A DNA stretch of 64,000 nucleotides from Isoetes taiwanensis (GCA_021234155.1 JAJEKV010000004.1:13234716-13298715); one strand, 5' to 3'; counted from the stretch's first letter, positions 10,891 to 23,935 are shown. Made by a program: numbers and translations. The notes: generated from the sequence alone by a model not told the origin.

Positions 10891-13800
10891 CAGGTTGAAC
10901 CATGGGTGTGATTGCCGTTTGGACCAGCCTCTTCCTTGAATTACTTGAAGCTTCATCTTTGGCAAAATAAATTGAAGGTTTGTGCCTTGAAATTTAAATT
11001 TTTGTTTCCTGTTAACAAACATCAAAATCCTTCCTTTGTCTCATGTGAGCGCCTCGATTAGGTGCGCCTCTGCTCCAGTTGCCCGACTTTCTCCTTGCCC
11101 AAATGCCACTGTTGTTGTGGAGCTTGCTTTGAGGCAGCTCAGGTTGCTTAAAATCCAGTCCGAGCGACCCCATTTAAATCGGAGAAATCGTGCCCATAAT
11201 GGGGAATTTCCATTCAAAATGGTGTCCACCCGTAAATGGGTTAGAACTGCCTCCTAAATGCTCTTTCAGGCTTTTGAATTACAGTGAATCAATTAGCTCT
11301 GTGGACTAATTTCAAGGCCATCATTCTAATTACCAGGAAAACCCTCATTCAAAACTAGGCAGCTGTAACAACAAAATCCCGCCAATCAAAATTCCCTGCA
11401 GCGAAAATTCCTCTTGGAAGGCTTGCTCTGCTTTGCAACCTCAACTCCGTTAGCTCTTCGACCCTGTTTTCCCCTTTTTAGATTCGGTGGCCTTCATCTT
11501 TCTTTGATACCCCCGGTAGAACCACATGGTAAGATTGAACTAGCAGGCCGACTGTATCAGGAACAAATCCGGGCCTCCAGGTCTTGTGCAAGCAGCACGT
11601 TGGTGGACCCGATATCTGGGTGCTCACCCCTTTTTTTTTAAGGTGTTTAAACCATTTCAAGGCACATCGATTTAATTTCAATGGTTTTTCAACCATTATA
11701 TGAGTAGCTTCGACATGTTTTGTTGTTGAAATCTTCCGGGAAAAAGTGCGATTAGGCTTCCTTAGCGATGATAGTGGAGACCAAATTTAAGGTTGCCATA
11801 AAAATTTGAAGGTTAGAGTTCTCCAATTTAGACACTTTTAGTTCAATTTGCCAAGTCCATAGATGAGATCCTTTTGACTTAATACAAAACTCCTTTGCCA
11901 CGAGTTGGGCAAAAGGATTCACATCTTTCTCTAGAGTAGTATTGGCTTTTAAGAGAGTTTCCAATTCGAGCAGTACAGGAGAAAGTGGTAGAAAAGACAG
12001 AGGTCACCTATCTGTGATGAAAACAAGGAAGAAAAACATTTCTGGAGACTTATCAAATAGAAAGTATAGATAAATCGAGACTGTAGATTTAAGAGCTCTG
12101 GTGATGATGAGGGCAAAGACAAAGTGGCTCTTGCAAGACAATATAACCTTTTTTGAGGTAACTATAATTCGAAAATCTTAAAGGCATAAACTTTCTATCT
12201 TGCATTTCAATTGCTATGTTGATGACTATTTAGTGTCTTGTTGTGAGTGGGATAACTTAATGATTTCATCCATCAAGCATAAACAAAATGCCAAAGCCAG
12301 TATTTGGATGGCCTTGACTTGGCATATGTCATGCTTCTGCCAAGGCTTCTGCTAGAAAATTATCAGTTGCAGAATTTATGATACAAAAAAACTAATGTTT
12401 ATTATTGTTGTGTTTAGATATTGAAACGAATAGATAGAGGATGGATGCATACCTATGTTTATCCAGGTAGTGAGCGGCGAAAGTTACACAAATTTACCCT
12501 GCATAGATGAGTTGGGGAAGAGAAACGTTCGCGGCGGTTACGGCTGCCGCGATAAGTTTCTTGTAACTATTAAAGTATATTAGAAATTTTTATATGTCAA
12601 CGTGGATTCAGAGACAATCATGTCAAAATAAGCCTCGTTAATATAACTACTCTGTCCCCGCCCCAGCCTTCACCCCAACCCTGCAATTCCGCTAGTTTAT
12701 TTTTCTTATATATATCTAGCTCTCTTTTTGCGTTCATATTGTTGGGAATTTTTCCAAGTAAACAAAAAGGAGCAGTTGTCTAGAGCAGTTCAAAGAGGCG
12801 AGATCTTTAATGGCTTTCAAGAAGATCCATTGTCTCTTTTGTTGATTTTCTTGCAATATAATATGGCTACAATGAGTCTATCAAACTAGTGCACAATATA
12901 ACACTATCACAAATGGTAAAGAGAAATATTTGCGGCGGCCTTGCTGGCCGCTTTTCTTATATATGTAGGGATGATAGATCCATGGACACAACAATTCCTC
13001 TTCATAAGCATCATGTGAAACTTTTGCGATTAAAGTAGAATCCTCCCTCCAGATTAGGTTTAAGATGAAACTCAATAGATTTAGAAATTGCATGGTTCCA
13101 ACCAACTTATATTGCCCTAAATTGCTTCATGCAGGTTGTGTTGGCCAAGCAAGGGATAGATCTGTTATGAAACATAAGTTTGAGACGAGGGAGTTAAAGT
13201 GCCGACTATAACTCGTTGAGAAGATCTAGATCTATAAGGGGCAAAAATGGTCATAGGAGTAAGAGTGGATTCACATGCAACTATCGCCGGCGAGGGCCCC
13301 TGTTTTACTCTGTACTGATTGGTGATGCGTGTGATGGTCGATGTAAAAGGGCGAGCCTTCTTACTTGATGGTGATGCACAGATGGAGTGTCTTTTTTCGC
13401 AGAAGGAAAGTTGTTACCTAGAAGCTAAAAGTTATTTTTGTTAATGGGCGTGCATCAAATTCCACGTCAGCGAATGCGAAATTCCAAAGGTATTCGATGT
13501 TCCATATACCCTCTAGATTTTAAAGCAAGAGTTGGCTTGCGTGGCATCCGTCGTTGCAGCGTAAGCAAAGGAAACTCTAACTGTTAAAACATTTCGGTCC
13601 AATTCAGGATCCTACTTTGATTGATTGCTTCATTGATATCACAGAAGCTGCTATCTAGGTTGATCGATCGTTTCATCGATCATGCCATGTTTCTGCTAAA
13701 GGATCATATGATAGGAAGTCATCGGACATTTTCGCAACATGAATGAAAGGGCGCCCAGGATGATGGCCAAAGATGTCAGAACTTTTTTTGGCGCTGAGAA

Positions 13801-14569
13801 TGTGGATGATTCGAGATGCAGGTATAATGTGGTTCGTCCAAAGCCCAATTGCACATTCGTTGTGAATTAAATTCTGAAAAATAGTATGATTGCTTTCTGA
13901 TTTGAGAGAATGTTTCTATTCCCTGACCTCCTGCGAGCCATGTTTAAAGTTGCTCAGATGGAATGACTTTAAGTAAACGATATAATGTTCCAACGAGATC
14001 TATACCATAGAAGAAACACTAGTAGAGTGAGTGTATCCAAGACCTGAAATGACTGTTCAGTAGCAGCTGTATCTGCTAAGAGCATTAACCCGCAGACAAT
14101 GTCAAATCATTTTAACCCATCCAATCCTAGCCCTGTGAAATTGAAGGGCATGCTGTTCCTACCAGATTGCGTTGTAATAAGAAGCTCCTGCCAAGAATTG
14201 GGATAATTAGATAAGTGGAGCCAAAAACGAGATAACCAGATAAGACGCAGGTTGAAAGATGGGAGGCTGGAGGTTAACTGCCCCTTTTGTTACGGTGGCC
14301 AACCAGGCTGGCCTCAGATTCAATGACAAGTTTAACGTCCTCATAAGGCTAGCCTATACAGAAGTAGCAAATCTCATTCATTTTATCATCATAGTGATAA
14401 AATGCTTGTTTAATGAACAAATAGCATTCTAACTGAACTTGGTTTGGAACAGCTAGACATGGTGAATGAAAAAGATGATCACAAAGCCCTGCAATGCTCA
14501 ATTTTGGAAGGCAGATGCTCAAGCTGTTTAGACTTTTACATCATCTGACTGGTTACTGTTTGGAGCAAG
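10891..14569. other. intergenic, no gene recognised
   Basis: There are several short frames without motifs. GC-rich inverted repeats occur near 12531-12552 and 12935-12951 (see the CACTA-like entry). Confidence 0.45.
12902..12951 (+). mobile_element. possible CACTA (EnSpm/CMC) transposon end
   Basis: The sequence starts CACTATCACAAATGG and runs into a hairpin GCGGCC-TTGCT-GGCCGC (12935-12951). A 5' CACTA followed by GCGGCGG-type subterminal hairpins is typical of plant CACTA elements. A related hairpin (GCGGC...GCCGC, about 12532-12551) with a similar left flank lies about 400 bp upstream. No matching TAGTG end or transposase was found, so this is a relic or a coincidence. Confidence 0.35.
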
Positions 14570-15355
14570 ATGCATGGCTGCAGTTCATTGGGTTTCCCTC
14601 CACCTCTCAGTTATGGACAGCTTTTCTCCTTCCAGGTTGCATTTATCAATCTCCCTGGGGCTGCTAGAGACAGGAGTTGTGGATTGGATGCAGTTATCAG
14701 GAGAAAGGTAAGAATGTTCTAATTTGTTTGTAAACGTTTTTTAATCAGGTTTCAATTAGTCACTTGTAATTGGGGATTAGACGTTGAGAATGTTAAGCAA
14801 GTCATACACAGACGTGAAAAAATTGACATGAATTGAAAACTATAGAAAGCTATGCTGGTAGGATAATTGATGTTAGATGGATTATTAGCTGATATGCGTT
14901 ATCGAATTAATTTGTTTTCAAGGTAAGAAAGACACATCAATGGGGCTACCATAGCTACTATGCATTCTTCTGTTATTAGCCTCGATGAGGCCCTTCAAAT
15001 ACAGACATTTTTTTAGTTGTTGGAGGTTGGTCTACAGGAGATGCGTATGTATTTTCAATGCCATCAGATCCCTTTGACATGATCAAAACAGTCTAGCATT
15101 CATACTTCGATTTGAGATTGAATGATGTGTGCAGAGGACTGCAATATATTAGAGATACGATTTTCCTTAGAAAAGAGAAGTTGCAAGCGTAAATAACCTA
15201 TGATAAGATTGTCTCTGTTGCATTACATTCTTTATTATTTACTAAAAACTAAAGATTGATGGTTTTTTCAGAGACCTGATTGGCAAAGAGCTATCTTGGG
15301 AATCGATTTCACCATGCAAATACTTTTTTTGCAAGAGGGGGAACGAATTTTCTTG
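14570..15355 (+). CDS. candidate 5' exons of the PH-domain gene
   Basis: Exon A (14570-14707) starts at an ATG with an in-frame TGA 24 nt upstream. It runs 46 codons (includes VAFINLPGAARDRSCGLDAV) to a strong donor AAAG|GTAAGA. Exon B (15272-15355) follows TTTTTTCAG, reads RPDWQRAILGIDFTMQILFL..., and could end at TTG|GTTAGC. Both end in phase 0, whereas the next secure exon (17788) needs two nucleotides from an upstream exon, so at least one exon between them is missing from this model. A piece near 16212 after TTTCCAG is one possibility. No domain is recognised. Exon A is fairly convincing by its splice site; exon B and the link to the downstream gene are inferred. Confidence 0.4.
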
Positions 15356-17787
15356 GTTAGCTTACTTTTCCTAACAGTATTTCTAGTAGTTTACATGCAA
15401 TGTAAATATGTATGTTTCTGTGTTGTGAGAAATTGGCTAATGGCCTGGGGAGACAGAAAAAACTATGGAAGGAAGTGCTATCTTCATAGCAGATTCTTCT
15501 CCTAGGTAACGTATCTATTATACAAAACTTAGTAAGGCTAGTCATTATGTGATTTGAGCCCATACAGTATGTTTACATGTCAGCATTGTGGCCTGCCATA
15601 TCTGCTGCCATGTCATCATGTATGACTTAACTTAGTGATTTTTCTACATTCTGTCGTCATCTCAAGTCATATTTTAAAACGTAACCGTGTCTTGACTCGA
15701 ATAAAACATTTAATAAGCAATGGTTTAGTGGATAAAATTGGTTAGCTGGCCATTAGTTGGTCAATAGTGAAGACCAAGTAGGCACTTTTCACACATGATG
15801 ACAATGACTCGCAATGTGCTTGTTGCAAGCATGAAAGATGATTAATTGCCAACCCGAGGCAACTATAAGTGTCACGGTTCTTGCAACATCTGGAGTCAAA
15901 TCACTTTCAAGGTGGCTTCAAGTGCATTTTCTTGTATCCTGCACCAGTGCTTGGCAAAGACACCGCAGCTTTCATTGTTTTGGTTCTCAACCACCGAATG
16001 AGACTCTAGCAATCCGATAAGGAGTCCTGACCCTCTTCCTGACTTCAATCAATTCAGAAAAATAGGCTAAGGACCCAGATACAGGCATGATGGCAGGTAT
16101 TGCAATATCAGCATTTTTAAGGTGTTTCTTAATTGAATTTCTGCATTTGGCCAAACTCAGAGATCATCTGCATTGTTGGAGGCCTAATTCGCATTCTTTC
16201 CAGATAAAATCGATCCATGAATGTGTTTGTCTTGCAGATATAATATTTGCTCCCCTGAGTGATGCATTTATTTTGTTGTTCTGGATCTTTGAACCTCAAC
16301 ATAAGCCAAAGTAACATTTATTGGCTGAGGATACTTAGATGTAATTAGCTATGAAGTGTTTAGGCTTTTTTCTTACAACCACCCTTTTTACAGTCACACC
16401 CATTCAAGTCTTTGAAGACTTGTGTATCATCAAAGGATAAGGAGGATCTTACGTTGTACGTGTCATTCAGGTAATTGAAAAACTCTTGTACCAACATATC
16501 TTGCTATTAAAGGGTATTATATTAAATTATGTGGGTAGAGTAGAACAGCTGAATTGCTACTTTCACTCTATCTATAATAACGACTGCATTGGTTTAATAT
16601 GTTTTTTAAAGAATCACTAAACATATACACATGTTTTAAGGTGCGTCAGGGGAATATCATTAGGAACCAAATCGATAGAGATTGTACCTTTGGGATCAAA
16701 TGTTGGACTGCTCTTTCTACACTATTTTTTTGGGGTCTGTGAAGATTGTGATAAAAAGTGGTTTTGCTGGTTTGGATCTCTAGCATAGGTGTTTCTACCA
16801 GGACCTCAGTTCGTGTGGTCTGGCATGCATAATTCACATGTGGACCGGATGAAATCATTGATTCTTTTTAAGTCCCATAAGAGAGAATTTTTTTAAGTGT
16901 TCCTGAGGAGTTGCAGAAAGTTAAGAAAGCGATGAAGGTGAAATGGAATGTACCTTTAGAGTTACATGAAAGCATGAAGGTAAATGCTTGTTGTTCCTGA
17001 GGGGTCAGGCCTCCATTCCCTTTTCAATCTGCAGGCAAAGCAGCACCTGCCATACAGGGGATCCTTATCAATAAGGTACAAAAGCTTGTTAGGTATTCTC
17101 CTAAAGTCCAACGGATGATGACATGTACATACCTGCCTGCTGCCTGTTTGGGTCATTGATATTCCTTGTGTAAATGTTGTTCAAAGAGTCTGGACGCAGT
17201 ATACTATTGAGATGTCACTCTATGGTCAAATCAATTGCAAAGCACTTCACGTTCTTTTGCAAATGAGTAAATTGAGTGGCAAAGCACGTAAATTTGGCAA
17301 TTAACCATGTGGTCTATTTTCTGAGGAAAATGCTCATTTACCCAATGATAATGCTTAGGATATTTCAAGTTTCCAACAGAAATTCGTATCGTCCTTATAG
17401 AAATGTACATGAAGAATCTAGCAGAAATTTTCAAAATGTGTTGTCATTGTGATTTATAAAGTTTTGCGTACGATAGAAGTTTTATGTTTATCAATTTAAT
17501 ATAATTTTTCTACCAAAGCCCCAGCCTGTAAAAATGTACCTCCCATACAGATTACAGGCTCTTCGTAGGGATTTCAAGATTATTACCTTCGTGCTACTCA
17601 TAATAGCCTCTTTGCTCTTTACAGTGTGCTTCGATTACTTCCTTCGTGCCATCTTGCTTTTACGTAAATCATGAATTAAAGTATTTAGTGTCATTGATTG
17701 ACTGGATACTGGGCACGTTCAAGAGATATTACCCTTTTCTGCTGGGTTAGCTATCTAGTGTAACTCATGTGTGTATGTTGATTGTAG

Positions 17788-20700
17788 CTATGATGAATGG
17801 GAGCTAATGCCACAAAATGGTGGAGAAAGAGATTGTATATTCTATCTTTTCGAGGTAACTTATTTGAACAGATCATATTTTATTATAAAGAATGCCATAA
17901 TGGCAAACTTGTCTAGGTATGGTGTTGTCCATATAAAAATGATAAGAATTTGAGAGAGATTAAAAGGTTTATACAGTGGCATTGGCGGTATACCACCCTT
18001 ACTTGAGTTCCACCTTTTGTTTTGTCTGGTCAAACAGTAAATATTGACAGCTGGTTTTCTAAATTAGTATTAACTTGTTTTATCTGTCTGTCAACTGTTT
18101 CTTGTAGTGCATCAATAAGGATTTATCAGTAGAATATGCTGTTCAAAATGGCAGAGGAATAATTGGCCTGGTAATAAATATTCTACTCTCGCTCTCCCAG
18201 GCATCTTATCTATTTCTTTGTGGTTGATGTATGTTATTAGTGCACATGAAATAGAAAAGAATTAACTAATTGCAGTGAATGTGCACAGTCCAATACAAGG
18301 AAAAGTTTCAGAGGTATACATATTAGCAGATTTGAACGTTGGCATTTCTACATGGGTTGAATTGGGTAGCAGGTAGAAGATAAGTGAGATACAAATATAT
18401 AGCCAGATGATGTGCTTCTCTTGGAGACATTTGTGTATGAAGGTAGAATTAAACAGGATGCGTTCCAGAATGAAGCAAGGATGTAGTTATGGGACAAATG
18501 ACAAGTATGCAGCCAGATGATGTGCTCTTTTGGAGACATTTGTGTATGAAGGTAGAATTCATTCTGATGAAGTGAGGATGTAGTTATGGGATAAACATTT
18601 GTCTAAGTGATAAGACTGGGCATCATTTAACTAAGGCACAAACCTTTGTCTAAGTGAATATATGTTTGATTAGCACACCAAGAGCTGGTAAATCTATGGT
18701 AGAGCATTCAGCTTGCAAGCAGGAGGTTTTGCGCTCAATCTCCTCAGTTTTTAATATGGTATAGCCAAGGCACAGATTGAAGATGGAAAAGGGCATGGGT
18801 GATTCTGTGCCCATTAGGGAGAGGATTTGTAGTTCAGTGTAAAGCATTTTGCTTGCAAGCAAGATCTCCTAGGTTTCTACCCAGCTGTTCCATTTTAGTT
18901 TGTCACACCATGATAACTTTATATGAATCACGTGCAGCACTCAACTATCCCAACATTGTTAGTATTGGTCCACACAGCAAGTGTTTTTAGGTGGTTGAAG
19001 GATGCAATAACTAAGTATCTACAGGAAAGCCCAAGATTACATTTTTTCAGAGACTAAATTTTCCCTTGGAGATCTTCATCCAGCAATGTTGGAGATCAAT
19101 ACATCCAGCGATGTTGGAGATCAATAAGCTAATTGCCTTTGTGCTCTTGAACAAGTGATGGTCTGTAGTAATTTGATTATGTTGTTGCAGTAGAGCGAAA
19201 GACTCCAATATGTCAAAACCACCATGGCTAGTTTTTGGCTGAGGAACGTTATTTTTCCATTACTTGTTTTTTTCTTTTTGCATGGCTAATATCTGGGCTT
19301 TCATGAGCTTGGACTAGTAAAGCTTTGACCTGTACCATTACAGGAAAGGAAGATTTTGAAGCATGGGGTTCTAGTTCATAAGTCAAAATCAAAACAGGAG
19401 CAAGTATTCTTAGTTATTGTCCCTGGGAAGCTGCTCATGTTCAAAGTAATTTCTTCTTTAAACATCATTCTTGTACTCTGTGCTTTGTAATGTAAAGGTA
19501 CGAAACTGGCATTTCCTTAAAAGATGAATTACCTGCATTGGCTGGTCCAAAGATTAAGGCGTCACATGATGTGGGTAATGGTCATACACTAGACTAGCAG
19601 ACTAGAAAATCTTCAGCTAGTTTAACTGAACACATGGCAAATAAGTTTCATAATTATTAAAGGTGGTTCAAATCAAAACCAATTATTAAAAGCTGACAAA
19701 TTCTGACTTCATTCTCAGTATTGTCTGCTAGCATAAACATTTGATCACTGTTAAGTTCTGAAACCAACTATACGGCAAATAACAGTTGCGTAATCCAATT
19801 TGATTTTGACTATAATGTGGATTAAGTTACATCTGGAATAGTTCATTATGTGCAAGGTGCATACGGTATTTTTAAATAGTTGCTAAAAATCAACATTATT
19901 CTTTTTTCCAGAGTGCAGACATTGTAGGCCACCATGTGCATTTCGTGACTTCACTCTATGGAGCAAATGTTAGGGTAAGATTTATTCTTGTTCTTCACTA
20001 TAAGCATTGTGTAGCCTGAGAAATTTTCGTGACCACTGGATAATGATTATGGAAATTCTAGCGTATATGCCAAACAAATGACAACAGGGAAAGGAAAGAA
20101 AAGAAACCAACTGTTCACTGCTAGCTTGCGCAGCCAATCATTTGTTTATTTGTCATAATGATGATCATTATTGTGGTGATACACAGATGTCCTATCTCCA
20201 GCTTGAGTTTCAAATTATATCACATGGTTCAAGAGAAGTCACATTTGCAGCACAGTTTGTGGTAATACATTTACTCAAGTTTTATGGAAAAAATTTTAAT
20301 ATTCATAAAGCTCAGTTGGTTTTTCAAGTTACCATGTTCTTGTTGGAATTCCTGTCTTTTGACACACCTCACTAATTCATTGCTTCCTTGTAGTACTATC
20401 TTACCCCTTGCTCTCTCATGTTTATTTGCGTAATATGTCTCATCTCTGAGTGGGTTGATGGGGCTATAGAAAGTATTTCAGTAGGTACCTGTGTGGATTG
20501 ACAAGATAGGGCAGCCTGGTATCGTCCCTTTAACAGGGCTTTGGCTTTCCATATCTCATAGTTCACCAATTCTTAATGTGCATATATATACCTGAACATT
20601 ATTTCTGTCCTCTAGGTATTTATGCAGATGAGTTATCTATGTGGTCTACTTAACATAACTTACTGCAAAATGTTTTGAGCAACTTGCAGGATGAGATGAC

Positions 20701-21640
20701 TTCCTGGGTGGCTGCCCTGGAAAGATCAATTCAGCATGTTGAGGAAACAATGATATGTCATTTGTCACCAAGCATGCCAACTGAATATGGACAAGTGGAG
20801 CTCAACGGCATGTCGAGTGCAACCAGACATGCACATGATTATGGAAATGGACCCGAGGACACAAATGAGTTAGACCTGCACCCTGACATGGCAAGACTGA
20901 AGAAACAATGCTTCAAATCAGATGATGAAAGTGCTTCATTACCTTCTAATTTTGGAGAAGTATCAGAATCCCAAAAACGTCTGTATGATGCCATTGGCGA
21001 CATGACCAATGTAATAGGAACCCTGGGACGACAAGGCTTAAGAGGTGGTTGGAATGAAATTATTCCTCCCATAGTAAGGAATGGAGTTCAAGCTGGCGCT
21101 CATTGTCCAGATGTCAGGCGTCCTGCCCAGACTCTCTCTGATGATGATCGAGCTATAAATAGAAGTGAGTTTGCACCTGAGTCGTCAGAAGTAGTAGTTG
21201 ATCAGAGAACAGTTCCACAGTCAAAGGATGTAGATAATGCATGCCTGCCAACTAGAACTCAAAAGCAGGATTGCAAAACCCAAGATTTATCAGGCAATAC
21301 TGCCTTTTCTGCAAGCAACCCATATGGTAACTATCGCATCACATGCATGTCGTCACAAGGTACAGAAGGCCTGCAAATTCCACAAACGAGTTATGATGGT
21401 GTATATAATGAAGATAAAATGCATGCAGATGCTGTGGCACATCCTACTATTGTGGGGAAAGGCTACCCACGAGTAACACAGAGAGAGAGTCTTTCTGGTG
21501 TTCAAATCCCAGCCCCTGAGTATTATGGTACACCATATGGTACAAGTCCGTTAAAAGAACATGTAAAGGACAACAGATCTATGCCTGCTAATGTGAATGA
21601 ACAACTGTTGGCAAACCATCACTTCAAATATGGCCATTAG
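17788..21640 (+). CDS. PH-domain protein, 3' exons
   Basis: Six exons with clean AG/GT borders: 17788-17854, 18108-18170, 19344-19445, 19912-19974, 20187-20261 and 20690-21640 (TAG). All internal junctions are phase 0 and the joined frame has no stop. The product contains a pleckstrin homology fold: first strands ILKHGVLVHKSKSKQ and VFLVIVPGKLLMFK, middle strands FVTSLYGANVR and LEFQIISHGSREVTFAA, and the C-terminal helix TSWVAALERSI with its conserved Trp. PH domains bind phosphoinositides or proteins at membranes. It is preceded by YDEWELMPQNGGERD... and followed by about 300 residues of polar, probably disordered sequence. No ArfGAP, RhoGAP or START domain is seen, so the exact family is unknown. 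This is the best-supported host gene in the window. The 5' end is incomplete. Confidence 0.75.
18391..18608. repeat. imperfect ~110-bp tandem repeat in an intron
   Basis: Copies at about 18391-18500 and 18501-18608 share two blocks (around CAGCCAGATGATGTGCT and GGAGACATTTGTGTATGAAG) and differ by small indels. It lies in the PH-gene intron 18171-19343. Confidence 0.8.
18683..18746 (+). mobile_element. tRNA-Ala(UGC)-like sequence, SINE-type
   Basis: GGTAGAGCATTCAGCTTGCAAGCAGGAGG has the D-arm, A-box and anticodon-arm pattern of tRNA-Ala with anticodon TGC. The T-arm and acceptor stem are degraded, so it is not a functional tRNA gene. A second similar block sits about 130 bp downstream. Confidence 0.5.
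18814..18884 (+). mobile_element. second tRNA-Ala(UGC)-like sequence, SINE-type
   Basis: TTTGTAGTTCAGTGTAAAGC matches a Pol III A-box. TTGCTTGCAAGCAA forms an anticodon stem-loop with TGC, and CTAGGTTTCTACCC is a decayed B-box/T-arm. Two tRNA-like blocks in the same orientation in one intron suggest a dimeric tRNA-derived SINE or two insertions. No poly(A) tail is obvious. Confidence 0.55.
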
Positions 21641-23100
21641 GCACATGCACTTGCCTGTGGGTCCATTGGCATTGGGAAAATGAAGAAAGGCTGCTCTGGC
21701 TGGCTTCTTGTTATAATTTGTAGATATGCACTTTTCTTGAGGAAATGACATTGTATCCAGATGATGTTTTCCAATATTGAGGCACCATTCTTGAAAAAAA
21801 GGGTGCCCTTCTATGTAACATTCTGATCTGATAATGAAAACCTAGCTAGAAAATTTTTAATTATTGCAATGCAGGAAATCGTGCTGATATGAAAGACTCG
21901 GGCTGAATCATTTTGATCTCTGCTAGCTATGTTGCTTAATATTTTTAGGTTTTGAAGATCAACTTCCACGAGCTGGATCCTGCTTATGGTGCCTGTAAGG
22001 GCCATTTGGTGGTTCATTGTTAAGCACTCGTATTGTGGGGCCCTTGCGAGTTTCAAAATGTCTTAAAAGCCAGTCACAGAACGCTATCCTATGTCAAAAT
22101 GAGAGATTGAAAGTTAAACCCATGTTAATAAGGTTTAGGTGGGTGCTTCTACAACATCCTCCTCTGTGTTTAAGGAGATTATAAGTTTCTTTATTAGGTT
22201 GGATCCTTGTACTAGTGCTACTTCGTTCAACTTGGGTTTATTTTCTATGGTTGTTTTGGTTTATGATTGCTTTGCTTTTTATGTTAATGGTGAACTTCTA
22301 TACACCCGTATTTGATTTCCTTTTGTGTAGGCATGCTCACATCCGTTTCTTTGGATGGAGAAAAGGAAGACTTGATTTGTACAAAGCAAAAAAATAGTTA
22401 CCAACAATGAGACATGTTTCAATACATATAATGTTCTTGGTATCAAGACAATGTTCGTGCTACAAGAATAGAGAACACACGTAGAAAGCAAGGGATCATA
22501 ATAATTTTAGCTCTTAGAACACAAAATTGGTACTTGTTGATGATTGGATTGTGGTGGATGAGGTCGGAGAGCACCCTTTATATCGAATCTAGGTTGTATG
22601 GAATATAGGCCTCAACATTCACATTGGGCATCTCGTATACCAAGTTTCCTTTGAACCCTTTCTCACTTCACACAATCCCAATGTTCAAGGTCTTGACTTT
22701 GCACCGCCTTACACCATTCTTAATAGGGACTTCAAGAAATGTAAAAAAAAACTCCAAGCATGCACGGATTGCTAGTTTTAGAATGCAAGCCGTATGGATA
22801 AATGCACATGCATGAATTTGATTATACTCCTATGATATTCATGGCCAAATTTAGTAACGTTGCACGATATACTATTAAATGTAAAATTCGATATTCATAT
22901 CTATATTCAATAAACAACCAACACACAGACTAACTACCAAATCGCAATAACAACGCACTAGTTCAAAAGACAAATCTCCAACTGCTAAAACGTTGCCACT
23001 CTCTCGCCCTACCCTGCACCTGTCCAACGATGTGTAACTTGTATATATATAACGTGTGAGCACTGATGTTTGAGATTGCATATGTGGTTTATGTTGGATG
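21641..23100. other. 3' flank of the PH gene and intergenic DNA
   Basis: The first few hundred bases are probably 3' UTR of the PH gene. No clear polyadenylation signal was identified, and nothing recognisable follows. Confidence 0.4.
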
Positions 23101-23179
23101 AAATGTTTGTAAATTTCTCTCCTGCATAGTTAAGCTTAAAACCAAAAGCCCTCTCCCTCGGAACATAGTTCTAGGGGAT

Positions 23180-23329
23180 ATGTTTCTTTGTGAGGTGGAC
23201 GAGGAAGATGTTGTGGACATGGAAGAAGTGCAAGAAGTCCGCAAGGGAATGAAACTTGTGCCTTTGCCCGATGATGTCTGCTATATGGATACCGACGATG
23301 CCATCCAAGAAATCGTATATGATTCAGAG
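23180..23329 (+). CDS. candidate acidic exon with a GC-type donor
   Basis: ATG 23180 opens a 50-codon stretch (includes VDEEDVVDMEEVQEVRKGMK and CYMDTDDAIQEIVYDSE) ending at CAGAG|GCAAGT, a good match to the rare GC-AG donor consensus. The frame is open from 23102, so the true start could lie upstream. Composition is strongly acidic and protein-like. No family is recognised and the next exon was not found. The 36-bp duplicated, Glu/Gln-rich stretch at 23483 may be related. Confidence 0.3.
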
Positions 23330-23482
23330 GCAAGTCTTTTCAGTCTATCTCTGCTTTTATTGTTTCAAAAAAATTTCTAACGGCATTCTTTCAGAATCGT
23401 AACTTCATGCCCAAAACAAGCCTAAGATAATCCAGTTTGAAAATAAAATGTGCCATTGCACTTCAATGCAAGCCTCCAATGT

Positions 23483-23554
23483 CAGGAGACTGTTCAAGAA
23501 GAGCAGGACCGAGGATATCAAGAGACTGCCCAAGAAGAGCAGGCTCGAGGTTTG
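23483..23554. repeat. 36-bp tandem duplication, coding-like
   Basis: Units 23483-23518 and 23519-23554 each encode a 12-residue QETxQEEQxRG-type motif in one open frame ending at TGA near 23598. The 36-bp period keeps the frame, which hints at former coding sequence. Confidence 0.7.
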
Positions 23555-23679
23555 AATTTATGTATAGTGGGGGTCCAAGAAACAGGTTCTTGACACGGAG
23601 GTAGCGACACACTTCTTTGCAGACCTAATTTACATGGAAAGGCCCCAGCCACTTTGACAACATGAAGAGTGAGTGCTCA

Positions 23680-23925
23680 GCGATCGGATCGACAAAACCA
23701 TCTTATAGTGCATCTTTCCATGTCGCAGGACAGGTTATACGTCCTACAACATGACAATCACCTCAAGGGTACAAACTTCTCTGTGCAGGAGGACCTCTCC
23801 TCAATACAATTGACTAGGCGACATGAAGAGTTGTGCAAGGTGCAAGAGGCAAGGCTCTAGAAAAAGTGGGCAGTCTACAGGGGAGGCACAACCTTTATTT
23901 TTGATCAACGGCCTCGAAAACCCTG
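23680..23925 (+). pseudogene. LINE ORF1 fragment (transposase_22/RRM-like C-terminal part)
   Basis: Reads DRQNHLIVHLSMSQDRLYVL, HLKGTNFSVQEDLS and, after a stop and frame change near 23860, KWAVYRGGTTFIFD. This follows the pattern of the RNA-binding ORF1 of many LINEs (RP-xIVxF...DR...LKGT-I-V-EDLS ... AxxRG-xLxxDG). Only about 80 residues remain, and no ORF2 follows. It is an isolated retroelement scrap. Confidence 0.6.
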
Positions 23926-23935
23926 ATTGGGTTAT

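Noticed and set aside
18683-18884. Functional tRNA-Ala genes
   Set aside because: Acceptor stems and T-arms do not pair, and the B-box is degraded in both.
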